This document shows positions 52,758 to 61,634 of a stretch of DNA of 64,000 nt, in pieces. Under the pieces are notes generated by a model, which saw nothing but the letters and a program-made list of their open reading frames with translations, had not been told where the DNA came from and did not search any database. The position numbers and the translations under genes were made by a program. Source of the DNA: an uncultured bacterium (GTDB taxonomy: Bacteria; Verrucomicrobiota; Verrucomicrobiia; Verrucomicrobiales; Akkermansiaceae); assembly GCA_945831585.1 (NCBI GenBank), contig CAMACY010000002.1, forward strand, positions 1 through 64,000. The letters are read 5' to 3'. Positions within the stretch are counted from its first letter, which is position 1; the number at the start of each line of letters is the position of its first letter.

Positions 52758-54512
52758 TCAGCGGTTGAGCTTGATGTGCTCCGAAAGCTGCACCTTGTAG
52801 CGCAGGTAGGCATCGTGCAGCCACTGGTGCAGGGTCATCTCCGCCAGTTGTGCGTTCTGCATGGGGATGAGGTTAAAGACCTTGGCGGCGTTGTACTCGG
52901 CCGAATCGACCACGCTGCGCCCCGTCACGGCGGTGATGCGGGCTCCCGTTTCCCGCAGGACGAGGGGCGCCAGCTTGCCGCTCGGCACGCTCAGCAGCGC
53001 CTGCGGGTCGCAGCCCTCGGGCAGCTCGGATGCATCGCCGAGCCCGGCGGGACCGAAGTCCGCCACCGTGGCGCCGGCCGCCGTTGCGAGATTCATGGCC
53101 GCCTCCACGCCGCCCTCGGGCAGGGCAGCCTCCATCTTGGCGAAGAGCTCCTGCGCGGCCAGCTCCAGCGCGCGACCCGCGCGCTCGCGGTTCAAGTCGG
53201 CCAGGGCGGCTTCGCGCGCCTCCTCAAAGGGCAGCACGGTGGGTGCCTCGATGGCCTCGACCCGCAGGAACACCAGCTTGCCGTCCTTGGTGGGGAAGTA
53301 GCCGCGCACCTGCGTGATGCTCGCCGTCTCATCGGTTGTGCCCGCCTGTTCTGCGGCCTGATAAGCCTCGACACTCGGGGCGCTCTCCACCTCGTTAAAG
53401 GCGATATCGCCCAGCGTGGTGGTCTGCCCGTTGTGCTCCACCGGTGTTTGCAGCGCCTCGGGGGCGGCGGCGCGGGTGCTGAGCGGCAGGGTGATGTGCG
53501 ATGTGTTCTCGGACGTCAGGTAGGTGAAGGGTTCATTCTCCGGATTCTCGGCAGCAGCGGCCAGCAGGCGGTCAAAGCCCTTGCCGTTGGCCTGCGAGAG
53601 ATCCTGCATGATATTGTCGGCCGTGCTCATGAGCGACTCGATGTTCGAGCCCTCACCCGGGCAGAGGGTGTAGACGGAGACGATGCGGCGCTCGGCCGTG
53701 CGGTAGTTGTCCTTGTGCTCCTCCCACCAGGCGCGCAGCTCCTCCTCCGTGGGGGCGGCGGGGGCGGGAGCCGCCTCGGCGGGCAGCCAAGCCGTCTTGC
53801 CGCTGAGGCGCTGCGTGAGCATATCCACCAAGTCCGAGATGCTCTGCGTCTGGAAATGCAGCCCGTCGGTCAGCAACTGCTCCAGCGCTTCCGTCACCAT
53901 CATGTCGGCAATCACGCTGCGGAATGCAGCCTCCTGCGCGTTGTTGCTCACGCCGTTCACATAGCCCGTCAGGCGGCGATAGAGAGCCTGGTCAAAGCTG
54001 CCGTCGGGCGCGATGAAGGCGGGCATGCGGCGCAGGTAGAGGTCAATTTGCTCCTTGGTGGGTGCCATGCCCAGCGCGGCGGACTCCTCGTGCAGAACGG
54101 CGCGGTTGACCGCGGTGTTGACGGCGGCATCATCGGCGTAGCCGTAGCTCCACACATTGAGCATGTGGCTCAGCAGACCGAGGAAGTGCCGCGTCTCGGG
54201 GTGTGAGGCAATCCAGGCATCCATGGCGGCGGCCTCATCCTCGCTGAGGGCATCGTCCTCGTTCTTGTCGAACTGCGTGCGCAGCCGCCCCGTGGTGGCG
54301 GAGTAGAGCGAGTGCAGGTACTGCTGCCCGTTTTCGCCCAGCGCCGTGGCCTCGGGGTAGGAATAGGCGGTGCCGTTGACCTGAATGTAGAAATCGCGTG
54401 AGAAGTAGCTGCCCTTGCCGCTGTAGTCCATCATGACCAAGCCCAGCCCGACGGCGGCGATGACGATGAGAACCAGCAGAGAGTTGCGGCGGATGAATTC
54501 GAGAACGTTCAT
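52758..54512 (-). CDS. PpiD/SurA-N-like periplasmic folding chaperone
   Basis: N-terminal TM anchor, SurA-N-like region (APTKEQIDLYLRRMPAFIAPDGSFDQALYRRL), PpiC-like C-terminal region. Confidence 0.75.
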   Translation of the reverse strand: MNVLEFIRRNSLLVLIVIAAVGLGLVMMDYSGKGSYFSRDFYIQVNGTAYSYPEATALGENGQQYLHSLYSATTGRLRTQFDKNEDDALSEDEAAAMDAWIASHPETRHFLGLLSHMLNVWSYGYADDAAVNTAVNRAVLHEESAALGMAPTKEQIDLYLRRMPAFIAPDGSFDQALYRRLTGYVNGVSNNAQEAAFRSVIADMMVTEALEQLLTDGLHFQTQSISDLVDMLTQRLSGKTAWLPAEAAPAPAAPTEEELRAWWEEHKDNYRTAERRIVSVYTLCPGEGSNIESLMSTADNIMQDLSQANGKGFDRLLAAAAENPENEPFTYLTSENTSHITLPLSTRAAAPEALQTPVEHNGQTTTLGDIAFNEVESAPSVEAYQAAEQAGTTDETASITQVRGYFPTKDGKLVFLRVEAIEAPTVLPFEEAREAALADLNRERAGRALELAAQELFAKMEAALPEGGVEAAMNLATAAGATVADFGPAGLGDASELPEGCDPQALLSVPSGKLAPLVLRETGARITAVTGRSVVDSAEYNAAKVFNLIPMQNAQLAEMTLHQWLHDAYLRYKVQLSEHIKLNR

Positions 54513-54599
54513 AGTGTGCGTGCAGAAGTGCCGCCGCAGCCCGGCGCCGCAGCGTTATGCGCCCATTGTAGTGGATTTGCGCCCGCTTGCAAGCATGAA

Positions 54600-54629
54600 A
54601 AACAGCCCGCGTGTCATGGCGGGCTGTTT
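54600..54629 (-). terminator. intrinsic terminator after pepP
   Basis: AAACAGCCCGC / GCGGGCTGTTT. Confidence 0.7.
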
Positions 54630-54663
54630 CCCATTCGTCGGTGCAGGGGAGGGAGGAGGAGGC

Positions 54664-55968
54664 TCAGGCGCGAGCCGCCATGGCGGCCTCGATGTCGGCT
54701 GCCTCGAGGGGGGCGTTGGGGATGAGATCCTCCACCCCGTCCTCGAGGATGAGCACATCGGTCTCGATGCGCACGCCGATGCCTTCCTCGGCGATGTAGA
54801 TGCCCGGCTCGATGGTCCACACCTGGCCCGGCGCAAAGGTCGGGTCGGCGGGGCCGACATCATGCACATCGAGCCCCAGCGGGTGCGAGGTGCCGTGCAT
54901 GTAGTAGCGGCGCACGCAGAGGGGATTCTGCGCCTCGGCATCCACCTGCTCCTGCGTCAGCAGCCCCAGCTGCACCAGCTGCCCCGCCATAAAGACGCGG
55001 ATGAGCCGCTCGTACTCACTCTTGAGCAGCCCCGGGCGCATGATGGACGCCGCATAGCGGTGCACGGCGAGCACGGCGTTGTAGACCTCCTTTTGGCGGG
55101 GCGTGAAGCGCCCGTCGGCGGGGATGGTGCGGGTCATGTCGCCCGCGTAGCCGCCGTATTCGGCGCCGATGTCGCAGAGGATGAGCGAGCCGGGCGCGAC
55201 CTCCTTGTGGTTGCTGATGTAGTGCAGCACACAGGTATCCGCCCCGCTGGCGATGATGGGCAGGAAGGAGAATTTGCGGGCGCGGCGCTTGAGGTAGTTG
55301 GCACTCAGCCCGGCCTCGATTTCCCACTCGCCCATGCCGGGGCGGATGTGCGGCAGCAGCTCGGTGAAGCCCGCGCCGGTGATGCGGCAGGCTTCGCGCA
55401 GCTGGGCAATCTCCTCGGGCTGCTTGACCAGGCGCATCTCCGCGAGGATGGGGTAGAGGCTGTGCAGGGTGACATCGGGGTAGGAAGCCTTGAGCGCCGC
55501 ATTCAGGCGCTCATTGCGCGTTTGTACATAGGTGTAGCGGCGCGGGTGGTTGTCCGTCTCCACCCACAGCTCGTGGGCGGCGGGCACCAGCTCGGCCAGC
55601 AAGGCGTTGTAGCCATCGTTCCAGCGCACATCTGCAATGCCCGAGAGCTGCGTGGCCGTTGCTTGGCTGAGGCGCGCGCCCTCCCAGATGACAATGCGCT
55701 CGTTCGTCTCGCGCAGCAGCAGGATGTCCTCGTGAGCGCCGTTCTCGCCCACGCGCATGAGCAGCGTGGTCTCCTCCTGGTCAATACCGGTCAGGTAGAA
55801 GAGGTTGGCGTTCTGGTGGTGCGGCAGGGTGCCGTCGGCGTTGGTGGGGTAAATGTCGTTGGCGTGGATGATGACGAGGCTGCCCGCCGGCAGGTGGGAG
55901 GCCAGAACATCGCGCCGCCCCTCGTAGAACGCGGCGGGAATGGGTTGATAGCGCAGGGTGTGAATCAT
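54664..55968 (-). CDS. pepP: M24 family aminopeptidase P
   Basis: LILCDIGAEYGGYAGDMTRTIPADGRFTPRQ, HGTSHPLGLDVHDVG, TIEPGIYI, GVRIETDVLILEDG. Confidence 0.9.
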   Translation of the reverse strand: MIHTLRYQPIPAAFYEGRRDVLASHLPAGSLVIIHANDIYPTNADGTLPHHQNANLFYLTGIDQEETTLLMRVGENGAHEDILLLRETNERIVIWEGARLSQATATQLSGIADVRWNDGYNALLAELVPAAHELWVETDNHPRRYTYVQTRNERLNAALKASYPDVTLHSLYPILAEMRLVKQPEEIAQLREACRITGAGFTELLPHIRPGMGEWEIEAGLSANYLKRRARKFSFLPIIASGADTCVLHYISNHKEVAPGSLILCDIGAEYGGYAGDMTRTIPADGRFTPRQKEVYNAVLAVHRYAASIMRPGLLKSEYERLIRVFMAGQLVQLGLLTQEQVDAEAQNPLCVRRYYMHGTSHPLGLDVHDVGPADPTFAPGQVWTIEPGIYIAEEGIGVRIETDVLILEDGVEDLIPNAPLEAADIEAAMAARA

Positions 55969-55993
55969 AGCGGTTTGGTGGTAAAAGGGGACA

Positions 55994-56632
55994 TCAGGGT
56001 TGCAGGCGTTCGAGGCTCCAGCTGCCGTCTGCCTGCAGGCTGTAGAGGAAGCGGTCGTGGACGCGCCCGGGGCCGCCCTGCCAGAACTCGGTGTGGTGGG
56101 GAACAATGCGGTAGCCGCCCCAGAAATCCGGCAGGGGTACCTGACCCTCCGCGAATTTGTGGCGCAGCTCCTGCAGCTTCATCATGAGAAGCTTGCGGGT
56201 GGAGATGACCTGACTCTGGTGCGAGACCCAGGCGCCCAGCTGGCTCTCGCGCGGGCGCGTGAGGAAATATTTGAGCGTCTCGGCGCGCGAGATTTTTTCG
56301 GCGCGCCCGTAGACGATGATCTGCCGCTCCAGCGTGACCCAGGGCAGCAGCATGCACACCTCGGGGTTCTCCTCGATTTCGCGCGCTTTGCGGCTGGTGT
56401 AGTTGGTGAAGAAGACATAGCCGCGCTCGTCGTAGTACTTGAGCAGCACGGTGCGCAGCGAGGGCGCGCCCTGCGGTGTCGCGGTGGCGATGCTCATGGC
56501 GTTGGGCTCGGGGATGCCCGCGCGCAGCGCCTGCTGAAACCAGCGGTCAAACTGTTCAGCGGGCGTGGCAGCCATGTCTGCGCGGTGCAGGGTATCCTTG
56601 AGGTATTCTTCGCGGAAAGCCGACAAATCCAT
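55994..56632 (-). CDS. pdxH: pyridoxamine 5'-phosphate oxidase
   Basis: RTVLLKYYDERGYVFFTNYTSRKAREIEENP, ESQLGAWVSHQS, RLQP C-terminus. Confidence 0.95.
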   Translation of the reverse strand: MDLSAFREEYLKDTLHRADMAATPAEQFDRWFQQALRAGIPEPNAMSIATATPQGAPSLRTVLLKYYDERGYVFFTNYTSRKAREIEENPEVCMLLPWVTLERQIIVYGRAEKISRAETLKYFLTRPRESQLGAWVSHQSQVISTRKLLMMKLQELRHKFAEGQVPLPDFWGGYRIVPHHTEFWQGGPGRVHDRFLYSLQADGSWSLERLQP

Positions 56633-56638
56633 ACCCGC

Positions 56639-56667
56639 ACTCTAGCACCCCCTCGCCCGCGCGGCAA
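56639..56667 (-). promoter_or_regulatory. promoter TTGCCG-N17-TAGAGT, 6 nt before pdxH ATG
   Basis: Minus-strand TTGCCGCGCGGGCGAGGGGGTGCTAGAGTGCGGGTATG. Confidence 0.65.
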
Positions 56668-56703
56668 GCGCAAAGCGCGTGCGCAGCCACATTGGGGGCG
56701 CGT

Positions 56704-57525
56704 TTAGTTTCGGCGGGTTTGTAGCCGCAGCATCGCGCAGCAGGTGGGCCAATCGGTGTCGCTGCTCATGAGCTCCGTGAGCCAGGGCTCATTCGGCAGG
56801 CGGGCGGCGTTGTTGAAGGCGGCGGGCTGGGTGATGCGGGTGAAGAGCACGCGGCGCACGGCGCTCTTGGGCAGGCGACGGATGCCGTAGCCGGCGTTTT
56901 GACCGTCGCGCGCCATGTTGGCCGACCAGAAGCGGAACTGCTCCCCCTCGTCCTGCACGAGCACGACGAGGTGCCCGCGCTCCCCGGCGCCGATGGCGTC
57001 GTTCCACCACAGCTTGGCCACATCGCCGGGGCGGGCTTGAGCCCAGTCTGTAAAGCTGACGCCCGCGCCGAGGCGGGCGATGAGCAGGGCATAGCCGGGA
57101 CCGTTGGCGTTGGCATAGCCCCAAGCGCCCACCCCGTCGGGCACGAGCTGCGGCAGCAGCGCCTGCCAAGCCTCGGGGGAGATGAGGCGCTGCCCCCGGC
57201 TCTCCTCCCAGCGCAGCAGGGCGCTGAGCACGGCGGCGTAGACAGCGGCCGAGCAGAAGGAGGGGCGCGCCGTGCGGGCATCGAAGCGCGGGCGGCGGCG
57301 CACCTCGTCCCAGCGGAAAGCGTTTTTGAGCGCCTGCTTGGCGGTATCATCGGTGCTGTAGCCCCCGGCGCCGTGCCGCTGGAGCTCGACCATAGCCCCT
57401 TGCAGCGCGTGCGACCAGGGCAGGGGCGCGCGGGCGCTGCTGTGGCGGCGCACCTTGAGCTGCGGCGCGGCCGCTGCGGGCAGCAGGGCGAGGGCGAGCA
57501 GGAGCAGAAGCAGCGTGCGGAGCAT
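56704..57525 (-). CDS. secreted NlpC/P60- or CHAP-like hypothetical protein
   Basis: Signal peptide; PSFCSAAVYAAVL, RPGDVAKLWWNDAIGAGERGHLVVLV, FRFWSAN. Confidence 0.55.
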   Translation of the reverse strand: MLRTLLLLLLALALLPAAAAPQLKVRRHSSARAPLPWSHALQGAMVELQRHGAGGYSTDDTAKQALKNAFRWDEVRRRPRFDARTARPSFCSAAVYAAVLSALLRWEESRGQRLISPEAWQALLPQLVPDGVGAWGYANANGPGYALLIARLGAGVSFTDWAQARPGDVAKLWWNDAIGAGERGHLVVLVQDEGEQFRFWSANMARDGQNAGYGIRRLPKSAVRRVLFTRITQPAAFNNAARLPNEPWLTELMSSDTDWPTCCAMLRLQTRRN

Positions 57526-57530
57526 GCCGC

Positions 57531-57559
57531 AGTGTAGCGCGGGGGAGCCGCCGGTGCAA
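57531..57559 (-). promoter_or_regulatory. promoter TTGCAC-N17-TACACT, 5 nt before ATG
   Basis: Minus-strand TTGCACCGGCGGCTCCCCCGCGCTACACTGCGGCATG. Confidence 0.65.
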
Positions 57560-57582
57560 GTAAGAAAAATATCAAATAGGGC

Positions 57583-57610
57583 TTGTCATTTAGTTAAGTT
57601 CTGATAATAT
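57583..57610 (+). promoter_or_regulatory. promoter TTGTCA-N16-TAATAT, 7 nt before ATG
   Basis: TTGTCATTTAGTTAAGTTCTGATAATATATTCCGCATG. Confidence 0.6.
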
Positions 57611-57617
57611 ATTCCGC

Positions 57618-58508
57618 ATGAAAACTAAATGCTTCTTCCTCTGGCTTGCTCTGTCGGCTTTTCCGGCGGGGGCGGCGTGGCAGTACAACTTGCCGGACAC
57701 GGGCTTGCTGCCCTATGCGGCGCGTGTTTCGGGCACCAACGCCATGGGGGAGCGCCACGGGGGCTCCACCCTGCAGTGGGAGCGCGTCAACGTGCAGGTG
57801 CCGCTGGCCGACCCCTTCCGCAGCGGGGGCGAGGGCTGGATGTTCAACGCGAGCCTGGGGCTGGATTGGACGCATTTAAAGGCAACGGGGCCGGTGCGCC
57901 CGGAGCACGAGGAGCTTTTCACGATGAGACTTCCGCTGGGGGTGGTCTGCCCCTTGGCGCAGGGGCAGCATGTGGCTTTTTGCTTTCTCCCCACGGTGGC
58001 GACGGACGGCGCGGGCAGCGGGCACAGCTTTGTGCCGGTCAGCGCGGTGGATTACCGCCTGTGTCGGAGTGAGACCTTTACCTGCTCCGTGGGGCTGGTC
58101 TACGATTCGCACACCATCGACAGCTACGTGTCGCCCTATCTCACCTTTGTCTGGAAACCGACGCCGGACTGGCGCATCAGCCTGACGGACTGCGCCCTGC
58201 GCGGCATGCGCGAGCTGGGCGGCGGCTGGGCGGCCGGGCTGTTTGCCGGCGGCGTGTTCGGCACCTGGGCGATGCACGAGCAGGAGGGCACCACGCTGCT
58301 GCGCCTGCGTACGCTGGTGGTGGGCGCGCGGGTGGAGCGCGAGTTCTCCCGCAACGAGCACACCACGAGCTTCTTCTTTGCGGATGTGGGCTCGACGCTC
58401 ACAACCTCGCTGCAGCGCGTGCGTCCCCGCGCGCTCGATGAGCCCCTATCGAATCACCATTACCACCCCGGGCTCTACGTGTCGCTGGGCTTTGACTGCC
58501 GCTTCTGA
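57618..58508 (+). CDS. secreted outer-membrane beta-barrel-like protein
   Basis: Signal peptide; amphipathic strands; C-terminal Phe (GFDCRF). Confidence 0.6.
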   Translation: MKTKCFFLWLALSAFPAGAAWQYNLPDTGLLPYAARVSGTNAMGERHGGSTLQWERVNVQVPLADPFRSGGEGWMFNASLGLDWTHLKATGPVRPEHEELFTMRLPLGVVCPLAQGQHVAFCFLPTVATDGAGSGHSFVPVSAVDYRLCRSETFTCSVGLVYDSHTIDSYVSPYLTFVWKPTPDWRISLTDCALRGMRELGGGWAAGLFAGGVFGTWAMHEQEGTTLLRLRTLVVGARVEREFSRNEHTTSFFFADVGSTLTTSLQRVRPRALDEPLSNHHYHPGLYVSLGFDCRF

Positions 58509-58610
58509 GCGCCCGACGAGGCTTTTTTGGGGTCTGTTTCAAAACAGCCCCGCAATTGCCGGATATTCCATATTTTCGTTGACACAGCATGCACAATGCT
58601 GTAGCAGCGC

Positions 58611-59150
58611 TCAGTGTCGGCGGCGGCGCTTGCGCTTGGGCGGGCGGCTCGGGTGCTGGCGCTCCAGCTCCACCTGCATGAGCAGGAGGGTGAAGAGCCC
58701 GGCGGCGCTGATGCGGACCGGCGAGTGCTCGGACACCGCCGCCGCGAGCTCGACCGTGCGCCGCAGCTCGGCGGCGTATTCCTCCGGGTCAATGTCCGGC
58801 AGGGTGTTGCTCACCTGCACGTGCAGCAGCATGAGCGCGCGGTAGAAGGACGGCCAGTTGTCGGAAGGACCGGCGGCGAGAGCCGCCATCAGCTCGGCGG
58901 GCAGGGCGTTGAGCGTGCGCTCCAGCGCGCGCAGGCGGCAGCGCAGGCGTCGGTCGGTCGCCCCGGCCAAGGCGGCCTCCAGCCGATGGCGCAGCGGCGT
59001 CTCCCAAGCGCCGTAGGTCTCCAGCACGGCGAGCGGCACATGCCCCGGCTCGGGGGGCGCGCTGCCCTCGCGTCGCACCAGCTCCTCGAAGAGACGCTCG
59101 ATGGCTTCTAAGCGCCCCTGCGGGCTCAGGCTGGTAGATTCAAAGAGCAT
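58611..59150 (-). CDS. hypothetical protein with basic C-terminal tail
   Basis: 179 aa, ends PPKRKRRRRH; same strand, just after GH95. Confidence 0.5.
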   Translation of the reverse strand: MLFESTSLSPQGRLEAIERLFEELVRREGSAPPEPGHVPLAVLETYGAWETPLRHRLEAALAGATDRRLRCRLRALERTLNALPAELMAALAAGPSDNWPSFYRALMLLHVQVSNTLPDIDPEEYAAELRRTVELAAAVSEHSPVRISAAGLFTLLLMQVELERQHPSRPPKRKRRRRH

Positions 59151-59156
59151 GGAAGC

Positions 59157-61631
59157 TCAGGCGGCGCTTTTCCCCTTGGCTTTCTTGGCCTTTTTCTTGT
59201 TCGGGGCGCTGTATTCGGGCACGACCTTCTTCTTCTCCCCATTGACTACCAGCGTCACTTCCGGGGGATTCTTGGTGCTTGTGCTGAGTTTGTAGTGGGT
59301 TACCTTGCCGTTTTTCCACTCCATGTCTACGGTGATGTTGCCGCGCGCGCGGATGCCGCGCACATGACCCTCGCTCCAAGCCTCGGGCAGCGCCGGCAGC
59401 AGCGCGATTTCCTCCGCATGGCTTTGCAGCAGGAGCTCGCTCATGCCGCCCGTGATGCCGTAGGTGCCGTCCATCTGCATGGGTGGGTGGTTGCCGAAAA
59501 GGTTGTCGAGAACATTGTGCGTCAGGTAGCCCCGCACCATCTCATAAGCCTTTTCCGGCTTGAGGAAACGCGCCCACAGGGCGGCGCGCCAGGGCCAGGT
59601 CCAGCTGCGGCGGTTGTCGCCGCCCATGCCGCGCAGCTCCAAGCTCTTCTCGGCAGCGGCGGCCAGTTCGGGCGTGCGCGCGGGCGAGATGATGGTGCCG
59701 GGGAACACGCCGATGAGGTGAGAGGTGTGGCGGTGACCGGCCACCATGTTGGGGCGGTCGATAATCCATTCCTGCAGGTAGCCGCCGGGCGCCACACGCT
59801 CGGGCGCAAGCCGCTTAGCCTTGTCCTGCAACTTGGACGCCCAGCCGCTGTCCACCCCCAGTTCCCCGGCCGCTTTGGCGGTGTTGCGGAAGAGCTCGCG
59901 GATGAGCTGGTGGTCGTGCGAGACGCCGTCCTCCACGGGACCCCACTCGTGCGACCAGCCGTTGGGCGCCACGAGGGTGCCCTTGGGCAGCTTCTTCAGC
60001 TCGGGGTGCTGCGCGGCGCTGAGCGGTTTGCCGGCCGAGATGAGCCCCTGACCATCGGCGCCCAGTTCCTTGAGCTGCGATTCCCAGAAGGCGCAGATGT
60101 TCTTCATGACGGGGTAGGCCGTATCCTGCAGGTACTCCTTGTCGCGCGTGAAGGTGTAGTGATCCCAAATGTGCAGCGCATACCAGGCATTGACCGGCGG
60201 GTTCCACTTGCTCCAACCGCCGCCGCCCCAGGGGTTTTGCGAGATGCGGGTCGTCCAGCCGGGCGTGCCCTTGCCGAACTGCTTTTCCGTCATGCGGTGC
60301 AGGGGTGCTTCCATGGCTTTGAGGTAGTCGATGAGCGTGCGGTGGCACTCGGAGAGGTTGCCCACCTCGGCGCCCCAGTAGCACATCTGCAGGTTGATGT
60401 TGTTGTGGTAGTCGCAGGCCCAGGCGGCGTGCACGGCATCGTTCCAGATGCCTTGCAGAGTCAGCGGCAGATTACCCGGCCGCGAGCCGCTGATGAGCAC
60501 ATAGCGCCCGTACTGGTAGGCCAGCGCCTCCAGCTCGGGGTCGCTGCCGCCCTTGCGGTAGCGCGCCAGACGCTCATCGGTCGGCAGCTTGGCTGCGGAT
60601 TCCTCGGTCTTGCCCAGGTGGATGCTCAGGCGTTTGAAGAGCTTGCTGAAGTCCGCGATGTGGCTCTTGCGGATGTCCTTGAGCGATTTCTTCGTCACGG
60701 CGGTCAGCACCTTCTTGTTGAGCTGGGCGGGGTCGCTGCCCTTCCAGTCGGCGGCGTCGTCCATCTTGTAGTCCGTGGCGAGGCTGATGTAGAGTTCCGC
60801 GCTGTCGGCCTTGGAGATACTGATGGCGGGCGCCCCCTTGAGGTCGAAGACGGGTACCTGTTCGCGCGCCGGCTTGCCCTCGTAGGTGACGGCAACGGCC
60901 TTGCCGCTGCCCGTGAGCTTGGCGGAGGCTTTTTTGCCCTTGACGCGCACGAACACACGCCCCTCGAACTTCTCGCCGTTGGCCAGCGTGCCGCGCATGA
61001 TGAGGGTATTCTCGGCGCCGCTGTAGCTGACATCGTGGCAGGGGGCGAGCGCCACCTTGGCATTGATGCTGCCTTCTTTGTCCGCGCTCATGGTATACAC
61101 GAGCACCTTGTCGGGGTGGCTGGCGAAGCATTCGCGGCGGTGGTGCACCCCGCCGTTGGCGAATTCGACCGTGGCGATGCCGGTGCTGAGGTTGAGCGAG
61201 CGGCTGTACTCCGTGCTCTTGCCGGGGAGTTCGCTCTGAATGTAGAGATTGCCGAAAGGCTGGTAGGAGCCGAACTCATCCTTGCCGGCCTTGGGGCCGA
61301 AGGAGTATCCGGCGCCGTTGTTGGGCAGGTTGCGACCGCCTGTCCACAGGCTGCTCTCGTTGAGATTGAGGCGCTCCAGATGGTCACCGCCGAAAATGGT
61401 GGCACCCAGCCGCCCATTGCCCACGGGCAGGGTTTGCGATTCCCAAATGCGGTGGGGCGAGGTTTGGGCGGCGGATTTGCCGACATTGGACTCGCCGTCG
61501 ACCTTGCCCCAGGGCAGGGCGGCGGGGTGGACATAGGCGGGCTGCTGATACCAAAGGACGGGGGCGTCATCGGCCGCATACGCGGGGAGCAGCAGACCGA
61601 CTGCCGACAGAAGCATGGGGGCGGATTTCAT
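59157..61631 (-). CDS. GH95-like alpha-L-fucosidase, secreted
   Basis: ESQTLPVGNGRLGATIFGG, LNLNESSLWTGG, GSRPGNLPLTLQGIWNDAVHAAWACDYHNNINLQMCYW, MQMDGTYGITGGMSELLLQSH. Confidence 0.92.
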   Translation of the reverse strand: MKSAPMLLSAVGLLLPAYAADDAPVLWYQQPAYVHPAALPWGKVDGESNVGKSAAQTSPHRIWESQTLPVGNGRLGATIFGGDHLERLNLNESSLWTGGRNLPNNGAGYSFGPKAGKDEFGSYQPFGNLYIQSELPGKSTEYSRSLNLSTGIATVEFANGGVHHRRECFASHPDKVLVYTMSADKEGSINAKVALAPCHDVSYSGAENTLIMRGTLANGEKFEGRVFVRVKGKKASAKLTGSGKAVAVTYEGKPAREQVPVFDLKGAPAISISKADSAELYISLATDYKMDDAADWKGSDPAQLNKKVLTAVTKKSLKDIRKSHIADFSKLFKRLSIHLGKTEESAAKLPTDERLARYRKGGSDPELEALAYQYGRYVLISGSRPGNLPLTLQGIWNDAVHAAWACDYHNNINLQMCYWGAEVGNLSECHRTLIDYLKAMEAPLHRMTEKQFGKGTPGWTTRISQNPWGGGGWSKWNPPVNAWYALHIWDHYTFTRDKEYLQDTAYPVMKNICAFWESQLKELGADGQGLISAGKPLSAAQHPELKKLPKGTLVAPNGWSHEWGPVEDGVSHDHQLIRELFRNTAKAAGELGVDSGWASKLQDKAKRLAPERVAPGGYLQEWIIDRPNMVAGHRHTSHLIGVFPGTIISPARTPELAAAAEKSLELRGMGGDNRRSWTWPWRAALWARFLKPEKAYEMVRGYLTHNVLDNLFGNHPPMQMDGTYGITGGMSELLLQSHAEEIALLPALPEAWSEGHVRGIRARGNITVDMEWKNGKVTHYKLSTSTKNPPEVTLVVNGEKKKVVPEYSAPNKKKAKKAKGKSAA

Positions 61632-61634
61632 GTT

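Noticed and set aside
58529-58551. Hairpin GGGGTCTGTTT-CA-AAACAGCCCC as a terminator
   Set aside because: The T-run precedes rather than follows the stem on the plus strand, and on the minus strand it is followed by A residues, so it fits an intrinsic terminator on neither strand
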